Below, in pieces: positions 1-8,659 of a DNA stretch of 64,000 bases (position 1 is its first letter; each line of letters opens with the position of its first letter). The notes under the pieces were generated by a model. That model had not been told where the DNA came from and ran no database searches. It saw only the letters and a list, made by a program, of their open reading frames with translations. The position numbers were made by a program, and so were the translations under genes. The stretch spans positions 1-64,000 of the forward strand of contig JAOABA010000053.1 in the NCBI GenBank assembly GCA_026418625.1, written 5' to 3'. Source of the stretch: Candidatus Kapaibacterium sp. (lineage in GTDB: Bacteria; Bacteroidota; Ignavibacteria; Kapaibacteriales; UBA2268).

Positions 1-3000
1 CTCCTAAACCTGTTTCACATGCACTCAATACTACTAAGTCAGTATTATCTAGATTGAGATTCATTACTTCTTTGGCTGTTAATATTCCATTGTCCCGGTT
101 CCTGTTAATTATGCTCTCTTCTTCCATTCCACTCTTTGCTCCTGCCATTAATAATCCAGACCTCAAAAGTGGATCTCTATATGCTCTGTAGCTTTCCATT
201 CCAAACATTCTTGGTGATAGCCTGCCTTCGTTATACCTTCTCTCTATTTCTTCTGATGAAAGAAAATATCCGTGTGTGGCTATATGCAATATACTTGGGC
301 TTTCTAATGACTTAACTGCTTCTTCCAATGCTTCTTCACCCAAATATTTCTTTGTTTTCCATTTTTCTTTTTTCAACAAAGAATCTATCATCTCTATTTC
401 ATACTTGGTTCCGGGCAATTGATCCCATTGTCCTGCTCTTATACTGTCAAGTGTTGAACCATATAGGTTCTCATCAATATCTCTTTGGTAATTTACTGCA
501 AGTACATTATATCTTGTTGAATCTAAATCATATTTTGGAAATCCAAATAGAGCGGCTGTCTTGCTTGTTTTCCTTTCTTCCCTGCTTTTTCGATTTTCTG
601 CTATGTCCCTTGTGCTGGTTACTATTCTAATGTCGCTTTCTGATAGTAGATAATTTCCTGTTTCAGGATTTATTAGTGAGTTCAAATTTATTTTGTTATA
701 AATGCCGTCAACTGAAAGGTATATTGTTTCTGTATTGTTGGGCAGTGCATCTTTTATCGGTTTCCAAATCTTTGTATATATTTCTTTTAACGTTGTCTTA
801 TAATCTAAGTAAATTCCTTTCGGACTTGCAATATCTGATTTATATTTTGCAAAAAGTTCGTTTTCTATTTCATTTCCGTTGTCAAGAAGGACTAACTTGG
901 GATAATCCTTTGTTTCCTTGTTGACTATCAAAGCAATGTAATATACGGTATCAGTCCAACGCTTGTCAAAATAATTGAACCTTATAATTTCGATTGCAGT
1001 TTCATTTTCTTTCAGATTAGATTTTAAGTCGTTAAAAGTATATTGCTTTCTATCTGATGCTTTAGCAAAGTCAGTAGATAGAAGATTTAGCTTTTTCTCC
1101 AATTCATTGGATGCATTTTCAAGTGAATCTATGTTATATCCGCTCTTTTTTTGTTCATCAATTGTAAGAGAATAAAGTTTATTTAATAATTCACGTGTAG
1201 AAATCCAGTTTTGATAAATTGAGATAGCTTCTTTATTTCCACTTTTCATAATTCTTTGCTTGACATTAATGGTTGAATTAAGAAGCATTGCTTTAGTAAA
1301 AAGAACATTGTTTAGTGCTTGCTCTGTTATTGCTGGATTTTCTTCAATCCGTTTTAAGACATAAGAATTAAATGCTTGAAAATTATAACCTATTGTTGAC
1401 CAGAATTGTTCTTTTTCTTTTTCTGACATTGAAAGCTGATTTTGTTCATAAAAATTTAGATAAAGTGTTAATGCTTCTTTGTAATATGGCTCAGCATCTG
1501 TATACTTTCCAATATCAATATAAAATAAAGCAAAATTATTAATACTCAGAGCTAAATCAGGATGTCCTTCTGGATACTTTTCCTTAGGATATAACTTTTT
1601 GTTAATCTCCAAAGCTTCCAGATAAAGAGGCTCTGCTTTGCTTAAACTTCCCTGGGCTTGATATAATGATGCCAAGCTGATAAGTGAGATTGCTAAATGA
1701 GGATGTCCTTCTGGATATCTTTCCTTCGGATATAGTTTCTTGTAAATTTCAAGAGCCTCCTGATATAGTGGCTCTGCCTTGTTTAAACTTCCCTGTGATT
1801 TATATAAATATCCAAGATTGTTAAGCGACCCTGCTAAATCAGGATGTCCGTCTGGATACCTGTCCTTCGGATAAAGCTTCTTTCTCATCTCCAATGCCTC
1901 AAGATATAAAGGCTCTGCCTTGCTTAAACTTCCTTGGGCTTGATATAAATTTGCTAAATTGTTAAGCGACCCTGCTAAATCAGGATGTCCGTCTGGATCC
2001 CTGTCCTTCGGATAAAGCTTCTTTGTTATTTCCAAAGTCTCCTGATAGAGTGGCTCAGCCTTGCTTAAACTTCCTTGGGCTTGATATAATGATGCCAGAT
2101 TGTTAAGCGACATGGCTAAATCAGGATGCCCGTCAAGATACCTGTCCTTAGGATATAGTTTCTTTCTCATCTCCAATGCCTCCAGATAAAGAGGCTCTGC
2201 TTTGCTTAAACTTCCCTGTTCAATATATAAAGATGCCAGATTGTTAAGTGACATGGCTAAATCAGGATGCCCGTCAGGATACCTGTCCTTAGGATATAGT
2301 TTCTTTCTCATCTCCAAAACCTCCAGATAAAGAGGCTCAGCCTTATTTAAACTACCCTGTGCTTGATATAAATTTGCTAAATTGTTAAGCAACGTTGCTA
2401 AATCAGGATGTCCGTCTGGATATTTTTCCGTCGGATATAGTCTTTTTGTTATCTCCAAAGCTTCCTTATAAAGAGGCTCAGACTTGCTTAAATTTCCCTG
2501 GTCTTGATATAAAGATGCCAGATTGTTAAGCGACCTAGCTAAATCAGGATGTCCGTCTGGATATTTGTCTTTCGGATATAGTTTCTTACTCATCTCCAAA
2601 GCCTCCAGAAGCAATGTCTCTGCCTTGTCTAAACTACCCTGTGCTTGATATAAATAAGCCAAGCTGCTAAGTGACCCTGCTAAATCAGGATGTCCGTCTG
2701 GATATCTGTCCCTCGGATATAGTTTCTTTCTCATCTCCAAAGCCTCCAGATAAAGAGGCTCAGCCTTGCTTAATCTTCCCTGGTCATGATATAAATTTGC
2801 TAAATTGTTTAGGGACGTTGCTAAATCAGGATGTCCTTCTGGATATCTGTCCTTCGGGTATAGTTTCTTTGTCATCTCCAAAGCCTCCAGATAAAGAGGC
2901 GCTGCCTTGCTTAATCTTCCCTGGTCTTGATATAAATATGCTAGATTGTTGAGTGACTTTGCTAAATCAGGATGTCCTTCAGGGTATTTATCAATTGGAT

Positions 3001-3550
3001 ATAATCTTTGACTTATTGAGATTGCATTTATATAAAATTTTTCTGCCACATCATTTTTACCATCATTAAATAATCTCTCTGCATAATCTAAAATGCTCGT
3101 TAAGCTATCAATAGTTCCATCTTCGTGAAAATAGTCGCAATAACCTATTTTTATTCCATATTCATAGTTTCCTTCGCTTCTTTTACTCCCGTTTTTATAA
3201 TAAAATGTAGATTTGCCTGTTAATGTATCTGGATTTGATGAAATTAAAAATCCCTCCCACTGCTTTTCACCACTTATCCAAAAATCTTGGACCAATCCTT
3301 GAGGTTTATTGTCTTTGAACTCGATTAATCTGTAGTAAAAAGGATTTTCATCAGATTTTACTTCATTCCAAGTGCTATCAAAATATATTATCCATTTACC
3401 TTGTTTATTACCAAGGCTGTCTGTTTTATTAATGTAATCAATTAAGTCATTTCCCTTCGAAGCTAAAGGTTGTGAGTTTAATTGAAAATAATACATTAAA
3501 AAGCATATGCAGGAAATAAGCAAATGCAAAATTGGATTATTAACAGACAT
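1..3550 (-). CDS. Exported MORN-TPR-CHAT (caspase-like) protease, 3' end beyond the window
   Basis: The frame is open from the ATG at 3550 to the window edge (1183 codons), so the C-terminus is missing. The N-terminus has a hydrophobic stretch (LHLLISCICFLMYYF) that looks like a signal peptide; its LISC could be a lipobox. Next comes a YwqK/MORN-like region (about 3120-3460), including NKQGKW and a GxxxxYYKNG-type motif. A TPR solenoid of kinesin-light-chain/TPR_12 type follows, with 47-residue units (SLNNLA..YQ.QG...KAEPLY..AL). The C-terminal CHAT domain shows both catalytic motifs: IATHGYF (His codon 272-274) and LVVLSACETGLG (Cys codon 17-19). CHAT domains are clan CD cysteine proteases related to caspases and separase; substrate and trigger are unknown here. 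The ATG lies 29 bp after the upstream stop with AAGG in front, so it is probably the last gene of a four-gene operon. Confidence 0.9.
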   Translation of the reverse strand, partial: MSVNNPILHLLISCICFLMYYFQLNSQPLASKGNDLIDYINKTDSLGNKQGKWIIYFDSTWNEVKSDENPFYYRLIEFKDNKPQGLVQDFWISGEKQWEGFLISSNPDTLTGKSTFYYKNGSKRSEGNYEYGIKIGYCDYFHEDGTIDSLTSILDYAERLFNDGKNDVAEKFYINAISISQRLYPIDKYPEGHPDLAKSLNNLAYLYQDQGRLSKAAPLYLEALEMTKKLYPKDRYPEGHPDLATSLNNLANLYHDQGRLSKAEPLYLEALEMRKKLYPRDRYPDGHPDLAGSLSSLAYLYQAQGSLDKAETLLLEALEMSKKLYPKDKYPDGHPDLARSLNNLASLYQDQGNLSKSEPLYKEALEITKRLYPTEKYPDGHPDLATLLNNLANLYQAQGSLNKAEPLYLEVLEMRKKLYPKDRYPDGHPDLAMSLNNLASLYIEQGSLSKAEPLYLEALEMRKKLYPKDRYLDGHPDLAMSLNNLASLYQAQGSLSKAEPLYQETLEITKKLYPKDRDPDGHPDLAGSLNNLANLYQAQGSLSKAEPLYLEALEMRKKLYPKDRYPDGHPDLAGSLNNLGYLYKSQGSLNKAEPLYQEALEIYKKLYPKERYPEGHPHLAISLISLASLYQAQGSLSKAEPLYLEALEINKKLYPKEKYPEGHPDLALSINNFALFYIDIGKYTDAEPYYKEALTLYLNFYEQNQLSMSEKEKEQFWSTIGYNFQAFNSYVLKRIEENPAITEQALNNVLFTKAMLLNSTINVKQRIMKSGNKEAISIYQNWISTRELLNKLYSLTIDEQKKSGYNIDSLENASNELEKKLNLLSTDFAKASDRKQYTFNDLKSNLKENETAIEIIRFNYFDKRWTDTVYYIALIVNKETKDYPKLVLLDNGNEIENELFAKYKSDIASPKGIYLDYKTTLKEIYTKIWKPIKDALPNNTETIYLSVDGIYNKINLNSLINPETGNYLLSESDIRIVTSTRDIAENRKSREERKTSKTAALFGFPKYDLDSTRYNVLAVNYQRDIDENLYGSTLDSIRAGQWDQLPGTKYEIEMIDSLLKKEKWKTKKYLGEEALEEAVKSLESPSILHIATHGYFLSSEEIERRYNEGRLSPRMFGMESYRAYRDPLLRSGLLMAGAKSGMEEESIINRNRDNGILTAKEVMNLNLDNTDLVVLSACETGLG
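1554..2963 (-). repeat. Tandem 141-bp TPR-coding repeats
   Basis: The conserved GHPDLA-coding block (plus-strand aaatcaggatg, with variants) starts at 1554, 1695, 1836, 1977, 2118, 2259, 2400, 2541, 2682, 2823 and 2964. That is eleven marks spaced exactly 141 bp, defining ten complete 47-codon units with no indel. Usual TPRs of this class have about 42 residues; these carry about five more between LYPK and GHPDLA (YPKDRYPDGHPDLA). Units are similar but not identical in sequence. Plus-strand open frames here are shadows of the repeat. Confidence 0.95.
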
Positions 3551-3579
3551 AATACCTTATTCTATTAATTTTTATAGTA

Positions 3580-3879
3580 TCATTTATAGTATTCTTTGAT
3601 TTCGATTTTCGGTTTCAACTTATTTGTCTTGATTTCTTTTTCTTGATTTCCTTCAATCATTAAATCTAATATCCTATTTTTTAGTGGATTCACCTCTTTA
3701 ATTAAGTTCAGACTTTTTTTCTGAATTATTTTATTAGGTTCCAGTTTATTAGTTTTCTCGGGTATATTTTGCTCATCCATCAGCATTTGAAAAATAATAT
3801 TTTGTTTTTTATCTTTATCCTGAGCTGTAATTATTCCAAATGACATCAAAATTATTAAAATTAAAAAAAGGTTTCTCAT
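3580..3879 (-). CDS. Small exported protein, unknown function (99 aa)
   Basis: I do not recognise this protein. It starts with a clear signal peptide (MRNLFLILIILMSFGIITAQ) with predicted cleavage after ITAQ; the mature part of about 79 residues is Lys/Glu/Asn-rich and hydrophilic, with no Cys. A GGAG Shine-Dalgarno lies about 5 nt before the ATG. It begins 9 bp after the stop of the preceding exported gene and ends 29 bp before the CHAT protease gene, so co-transcription is likely. Its size and position would fit an accessory protein or substrate of the neighbouring proteases, but that is inference. Confidence 0.65.
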   Translation of the reverse strand: MRNLFLILIILMSFGIITAQDKDKKQNIIFQMLMDEQNIPEKTNKLEPNKIIQKKSLNLIKEVNPLKNRILDLMIEGNQEKEIKTNKLKPKIEIKEYYK

Positions 3880-3888
3880 ATTTCACTC

Positions 3889-4437
3889 CTATTCATTTAT
3901 ATATTTTGAAAAAATTTCTTTCAATGCAATTCTTGAATAATGACTCATATATAATTCGGCTAAGAAAATCTCATCAGTTATAATGTCTGACCAGATTGAT
4001 GATGTGTAGAGGATTAAATTGTTATCAAAATTTATATACACTTTCCCAATAGGAAATCTATCATTAATAATTGACAACTGTTTGAGTATTGGAACATTCA
4101 TTTGATAATCATCGGGGATTTTTTCGACCATAACACTGATATAAATATATTTTGAGCTTGGATCATCTTCAAAAATAGAAAATTCTCCAAGAAAAACCAT
4201 TGAAACATTCCCGTCAATTTCAATCGGGACTTTTACAAAATTTTCATCAACAACAATATAGTCAAACTTTAATTTTTTTAGCATTGATTCAATTTTGGCT
4301 CTGCCACTTTTTTCCTGTTTTTTGTTTTTGCTGATTTCATTTAAATGAGCCAACATTAAATCTTGCTGAGAAAAAACAGAACCAGTTAACAGAAATAGTG
4401 AGATTAACGTAATAAACATTTTTGTTAATTTTTTCAT
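3889..4437 (-). CDS. Exported protein, possible YbjN-type domain
   Basis: The 182-residue product has a signal peptide (MKKLTKMFITLISLFLLTG, cleavage near VFSQ). The mature region alternates strands and helices in a way that resembles the YbjN / type III secretion chaperone-like fold: an amphipathic helix (ESMLKKLKF), a strand pair, then IGKVYINFDNNLILYTSSIW and a C-terminal helix. The family call is weak and rests on pattern only. Its ATG overlaps the stop of the M48 gene (ATGA, 4 bp), indicating translational coupling to the protease. A role as envelope chaperone or regulator of that protease is inference. Confidence 0.6.
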   Translation of the reverse strand: MKKLTKMFITLISLFLLTGSVFSQQDLMLAHLNEISKNKKQEKSGRAKIESMLKKLKFDYIVVDENFVKVPIEIDGNVSMVFLGEFSIFEDDPSSKYIYISVMVEKIPDDYQMNVPILKQLSIINDRFPIGKVYINFDNNLILYTSSIWSDIITDEIFLAELYMSHYSRIALKEIFSKYINE

Positions 4438-6344
4438 AACATTTCCTCCATTTTATAAGGTAATTGAATGATTACAATTTCTGAAACTTTATTTTCTTTT
4501 TTGTTCAATCTGACTGCCAATCCAAGGTTATAGTAATATCTATAGTCAGTCGAATTGCTGAGAATCTTATCGAACCTGAAATTATCTTTTTCTACATCAA
4601 TAACCTTCTCAAATTCATTGATTGACATTCCAACATAAATATTGAATTTTTTGCCTGTCAGTCCACTTGTTTCGAGCGTTACCTGAGGTGAGGTCTCTTT
4701 TTTCAAAAAAATCGAAAGAATCATTTCACTCACCAAGAATTCCAGTCCATATTCTTCAGAAGATAATAACTCTAAGTTAGTCCCCGATGCAATAGTGGTT
4801 GACATTAGTGTGTTTTTTTTGAACTTATCAAGAAAAATATCCCTTCTATCTGAAAGCCCGACATAACCTACGTTCCTTATATTAAGTCCTACTACCGGTT
4901 TGAAAAAGAAATCTCTTCTCTTCTCAATTTTTTGAGATGGTTTCACTTGTAATTCCTTACAAAGTTTGTTATATCTTTCTCTTCCAATTTCCCACCAAAT
5001 GGAAGTCTTATTAGAGTTAAGCAAAAAACTTTCTAATAGTTTTTTAATCTTATTTAAATCAGGCTTCAATTCATTGCTCATTAAAAAAGCTCTGTTGTAA
5101 TTTAAGCAGGCAGAGATATAATTATCATTATTTCTGGTGTTAATCGGATATCTTGCATAATACAGAGATGATAATTGTTCAGCATAATCAAACTTTTTCA
5201 TACAACTTTCTACATCACCATCAGCAAGATTTGAAACTCCAGCATTAATGTATATGATTGATTTTGATATGTTATCAATGGTAGTGTCTTCCTCGATTAG
5301 TTTCAGAGCATTTTCGAAATATCTTGTTGAGTTTTTCAAATCTTTGCCGGATGGGTGCAGCAAATAGGCAAGTCCAAGATTTGCATTAACTATAGCGAGG
5401 TCTGGTTTTAATCTCAGAGCTTCTTTGAGTTGACCAACTGCATCCCACCATAATTCTTCGTTAATACCTCTAACCGAGGCAGTTAAAGACATCGGTCGTT
5501 TAAAAAATGCACCTGTAATTATCATTCCTAAATTGTATTTTTTTAGATTATTCACATCAAGAGCATCACAATATTGCATTAGAAGTGTGTAACCAAGATT
5601 TGCAAAAGCTTCGTAACAATCTGGGAACTCACGAACGACAGCACGGAAACAGAATTCGGCAGGTATATAATGTTCAATCTCTAAAAAATAAACTCCGTTT
5701 TCAAAAGCTGCCATAGAACGCCAGAGCTTTGATTTTTCTTTTTCAAGATATTCAAGGCGTTCACTCCAACTTGGATGGTCAGAACTCAATCCTTCAAAAC
5801 TTGAATAATTTAGATTTAGTTTGATAAAATTGTGGATTAAATTTAATCCCTTTGTCGCAGAAAAACCTGCCCGAAGTGCATATTTCAACCCTATTGTATC
5901 GGCTTCATATTCATTTTCCCTGGTGAAAATCATATCTTTGTATTGCGTTACTTTCTTTGTGTATGGTTCAAGATGATTCTGAGTGATATGAGCAATTTCG
6001 TGACCAATGATTAGTGCTAAACCATCAATATTATCCTTTACTATGTTCTCCATTAAACCAGAGGTAATAATTACTTTGAAATCACCTTCCTTTTTTTCAT
6101 TTGGACAGGCATAAGCATTTATTTTCTCATCTTCTATGTATTCAAAAGTAATTTTGTAAGGTAATTTTAATTCTGATTTGACTTTGTAGTATATTTTATC
6201 GAAAACCTCTTTGATTTGACTCTCTTTGAGAACATTTTCAGAATATAATGAAGAAGAAAAAACACAAAAAAACAAAATTGCTATGATAGACTTGAATTGT
6301 AAAGGCTTTCTATTTTCTTTTTTAATATTTGAACCAAAAGTCAT
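4434..6344 (-). CDS. Exported M48-family metalloprotease with TPR region
   Basis: The 636-residue product carries a signal peptide or anchor at about 17-36 (SIIAILFFCVFSSSLYSEN). The M48 peptidase domain has the zinc motif HEIAH at 115-119 and the downstream EYEAD at 145-149 that supplies the third ligand. Residues about 210-430 contain TPR-like helices (CYEAFANLGYTLL, LAIVNANLGLAYLL), as in BepA/YfgC-type periplasmic M48 proteases. The last 180 residues form a separate, unrecognised domain. M48 enzymes of this layout act in outer-membrane protein quality control. It is the first gene of the leftward cluster and overlaps the next by 4 bp. Confidence 0.88.
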   Translation of the reverse strand: MTFGSNIKKENRKPLQFKSIIAILFFCVFSSSLYSENVLKESQIKEVFDKIYYKVKSELKLPYKITFEYIEDEKINAYACPNEKKEGDFKVIITSGLMENIVKDNIDGLALIIGHEIAHITQNHLEPYTKKVTQYKDMIFTRENEYEADTIGLKYALRAGFSATKGLNLIHNFIKLNLNYSSFEGLSSDHPSWSERLEYLEKEKSKLWRSMAAFENGVYFLEIEHYIPAEFCFRAVVREFPDCYEAFANLGYTLLMQYCDALDVNNLKKYNLGMIITGAFFKRPMSLTASVRGINEELWWDAVGQLKEALRLKPDLAIVNANLGLAYLLHPSGKDLKNSTRYFENALKLIEEDTTIDNISKSIIYINAGVSNLADGDVESCMKKFDYAEQLSSLYYARYPINTRNNDNYISACLNYNRAFLMSNELKPDLNKIKKLLESFLLNSNKTSIWWEIGRERYNKLCKELQVKPSQKIEKRRDFFFKPVVGLNIRNVGYVGLSDRRDIFLDKFKKNTLMSTTIASGTNLELLSSEEYGLEFLVSEMILSIFLKKETSPQVTLETSGLTGKKFNIYVGMSINEFEKVIDVEKDNFRFDKILSNSTDYRYYYNLGLAVRLNKKENKVSEIVIIQLPYKMEEML

Positions 6345-6614
6345 TCTATTTCAAATCATTATTTAACATTATTTCTAATTTATCAAATAGTTAGAAAATT
6401 GCACAATTTATTTATCCAATAAACAAAAAAAATGTTTCAATTTCCTTATTTAAAATAAATCTCGTAAAAGTATTAAGGAAGAAAATTTTTTATATTAGTA
6501 ACAATTACTTTTTTAAAATCTAAAGTTGAAAATCTTTCAACATCATCTAACTGAAACCAGATTATAAATAAATTTTCATTAATTTTGGAAAAACACAACG
6601 GGATTTTAAAATCT

Positions 6615-7487
6615 ATGGAAACAGACACAGATAAACAAGATTTGACAATCGAAAATTTGTTCGGATTGCTTTTTAAGTATCCGATTTATATTGATATTTT
6701 TAAATCAGTCAGAAGCTGGCGTGATTTGGAGTCAATCATTTCGAAGAATTTTAATACTTTTACTTGGACGTATCTCAATGATGATGAAGCTATACACTTA
6801 TTTCAAAGGGTTGTTAGTTATTTATTCAAAGCTGAGGAAGAAATTGAAAAGATTGAAAATTCAAAACATTACGAATTTCCAACATTTTGCTTTTATTTCG
6901 ATTTGATAAAATCATATATGCAAAATAACTTGACTGGCACAGTAGACAAAATCCTTTATCTTAATTATGTTCTTAAGGAATATCCAAATCATATCATTCT
7001 AAGGATGAATACATTAAACAAAGCAATGAATGAATTTGTAATGGAGATAAACAGTTTTGATAAATTCATTGCTGCTTTTAGAAAATTGAAGGATATTATG
7101 AAAAATAGAGATATGATGTTTCCGGAACCACCAATGCGTTTTGAGGATAGGATAATAAATGAACTCAAATATTTAAATTTAAGATTAGGATTTGAGCGTT
7201 CAATTAATTCTGAGCATTTAACTTTAGAAAGTTCAAGTTCAAAAATATTGAGAAAAGTAGAAGAATTGGCAGAAAAGCTAAATGAAAAAGATGAGAACAA
7301 AGATGAAGAAGATTTGATGACAATAAGTGATACTATAAAGTATTTAAAAATCAGCAGGTCAACTTTAAACAGAAGGATAAAAGAAGGAATAATAAACTAT
7401 ACAGTCATAGGCAAAAAGAAATACATCAATAAAGTAGAATTAAAAAAACAAGAAAACAAAATTTTAGGGAAGAAAAAACATAAATGA
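6615..7487 (+). CDS. HTH-domain protein with C-terminal excisionase/MerR-like helix-turn-helix
   Basis: I use the ATG at 6615; an in-frame TTG lies 30 bp upstream but has no better ribosome site. The product has about 290 residues. The N-terminal 210 are helical, charged and unrecognised. The C-terminus from about residue 230 (LMTISDTIKYLKISRSTLNRRIKEG, then VIGKKKYINK) matches the HTH_17/excisionase-type DNA-binding domain. The gene is transcribed away from the M48-CHAT cluster across a gap of about 270 bp, so it could regulate that cluster; this is inference. No integrase or attachment site is visible nearby, so true excisionase function is unlikely. Confidence 0.7.
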   Translation: METDTDKQDLTIENLFGLLFKYPIYIDIFKSVRSWRDLESIISKNFNTFTWTYLNDDEAIHLFQRVVSYLFKAEEEIEKIENSKHYEFPTFCFYFDLIKSYMQNNLTGTVDKILYLNYVLKEYPNHIILRMNTLNKAMNEFVMEINSFDKFIAAFRKLKDIMKNRDMMFPEPPMRFEDRIINELKYLNLRLGFERSINSEHLTLESSSSKILRKVEELAEKLNEKDENKDEEDLMTISDTIKYLKISRSTLNRRIKEGIINYTVIGKKKYINKVELKKQENKILGKKKHK

Positions 7488-7506
7488 TTTGCAGATTTTT
7501 CTGCAA

Positions 7507-7530
7507 TTTACGTCATCATTTACGTCATCA
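7507..7530. repeat. Perfect 12-bp tandem duplication
   Basis: TTTACGTCATCA occurs twice in a row just downstream of the HTH gene stop. A small hairpin (TTGCAG/CTGCAA, 7489-7506) precedes it, but no T-tract follows, so I do not call a terminator. Confidence 0.6.
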
Positions 7531-7588
7531 TCGATTTTTATGAAATTGCTAAACATTTGAATAATAAAGAGTTATAGAGATTTTTTTG

Positions 7589-7662
7589 CGGTCCCGAGAG
7601 GACTCGAACCTCCGACACCCAGTTTAGGAAACTGGTGTTCTATCCAGCTGAACTACGGAACC
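7589..7662 (-). tRNA. tRNA-Arg (CCU anticodon)
   Basis: The minus strand folds as a 74-nt tRNA. The acceptor stem is GGTTCCG/CGGGACC with one G-U pair and discriminator G. The anticodon arm is CCAGT-TTCCTAA-ACTGG, giving anticodon CCT (reads AGG), and the T-loop region is GGTTCGAGTCC. CCA is not encoded; the 3' end is followed by C and an A-run on the minus strand. Confidence 0.95.
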
Positions 7663-7667
7663 GTTTT

Positions 7668-8129
7668 TTAGTTAATAGTCTCATTTCCCTGCAGCATTAT
7701 TCGGCTTCCGAAGGGATTTATGCTTGGTTGTATATTGAATATACTGTTTGCTACGAAATGCTTAATGTATTCTGAATTTAATTGTCTTGTTCCCATAAAA
7801 ACGGCTTTTTCGATGAGCGTCTCAATATGCTCATTTGTTAGTAAGCCAAGTGAGTTTAATTGGATGATTTCTCCCCAAGCTTCATTTGTGAATAGATCTC
7901 TCTCTGCTTCGTGTAATAGCCTAAAAGAATTAGGATCAGAAGTGTTTTCGACGTTCAGATATTTTTCAGAAAACTCCATCCTATCAATCAACCAACTGAG
8001 TGCAGTTGATATCTCAGCATTAGTATAACCTAAGCTATGGAGCTCTTCAATATCAATATCACCGATTGTTCGGTTGTTTTTTAATTCCGAAATAACATAA
8101 ACAATTATTTCAATTATTCTTTCGTACAT
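7668..8129 (-). CDS. smg: Smg/DUF494 family protein
   Basis: The 153-residue protein matches Smg (DUF494): an N-terminal ERIIEIIVYVISE helix, a winged-helix-like segment (LHSLGYTNAEISTALSWLIDRM), and the C-terminal block ERDLFTNEAWGEIIQLNSLGLLTNEHIETLIEKA, in which LLT..H.E..I..A is the family signature. Known members are cytoplasmic and associated with the topA/DprA region in other bacteria; the molecular role is unclear. Its stop lies 5 bp from the 5' end of tRNA-Arg, and the ybeY gene follows the same orientation upstream with a 21-bp gap, so the two may be co-transcribed. Confidence 0.8.
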   Translation of the reverse strand: MYERIIEIIVYVISELKNNRTIGDIDIEELHSLGYTNAEISTALSWLIDRMEFSEKYLNVENTSDPNSFRLLHEAERDLFTNEAWGEIIQLNSLGLLTNEHIETLIEKAVFMGTRQLNSEYIKHFVANSIFNIQPSINPFGSRIMLQGNETIN

Positions 8130-8150
8130 CTAATTTTACCCGTTTTGGGC

Positions 8151-8564
8151 TTATAATTTTAATAAAATTTCATCTTCTATTTTGTGCATTTCTGCTTTTT
8201 CTTGCTTTGTATCGTCTTTGTAACCAATCAAATGTAAAGTTCCGTGTATTGCTAATCTTGCTAACTCATTTGTCAATGATACTTTATAATCTTTTGACTG
8301 CCTTTCAGCTGTGTCTATGCTGATATAAATTTCTCCGTCTAATTCTTCATCTTCCAACCGAAAAGCTAGAACGTCTGTTTCATAATTATGATTCAAAAAC
8401 TTTTTATTTAATTCCTTTACGCTTATATCATCGGTCAAAATTAGATTTATATTAGCTTTTTTAACCTTAAATTTTTTTAAGGTTCTTTTGACAGCCTTTT
8501 CAATTGTTTTTAGTCTTAAAAATTTTTTCTTGTGATTTTTAAAAATATTTATTACTAAACTCAA
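8151..8564 (-). CDS. ybeY: Endoribonuclease YbeY, TTG start
   Basis: The 137-residue protein is a UPF0054/YbeY metal-dependent RNase acting in 16S rRNA 3'-end maturation and ribosome quality control. The core motifs are LNKKFLNHNYETDVLAF and HGTLHLIGYKDD. The third metal-ligand position of the usual H-x3-H-x5-H motif is Asp rather than His. The only usable start in frame is TTG at 8564, because a TAA lies two codons upstream. Length is slightly short for the family, which is common in Bacteroidota-type YbeY. Confidence 0.9.
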   Translation of the reverse strand: MSLVINIFKNHKKKFLRLKTIEKAVKRTLKKFKVKKANINLILTDDISVKELNKKFLNHNYETDVLAFRLEDEELDGEIYISIDTAERQSKDYKVSLTNELARLAIHGTLHLIGYKDDTKQEKAEMHKIEDEILLKL

Positions 8565-8659
8565 AACTTAAGACGTTTTTAACAATTAACAAGTTTATTT
8601 TACAATATTTACAATTGAAATTTAATAATTTATTTTAAACAAACAAAAAAAATTAAATA

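Noticed and set aside
328-1175. Three plus-strand open frames
   Set aside because: They lie opposite the CHAT-proximal coding region, which is intact and in the same frame from 3550 to the window edge.
2671-2952. Plus-strand open frame with repeated MTLLNQDVRLDICPSDIV-like sequence
   Set aside because: It is the antisense shadow of the 141-bp TPR repeats; both copies mirror the coding units on the minus strand.
1554-2963. Regularly spaced repeats suggestive of a CRISPR array
   Set aside because: The spacing equals 47 codons, the whole unit is conserved and translated, and no cas genes occur. The CHAT protein therefore also does not belong to a CRISPR-linked caspase system here.
6585-6614. 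TTG start 30 bp upstream of the HTH gene
   Set aside because: No Shine-Dalgarno in front of it, and an ATG follows in frame at 6615.
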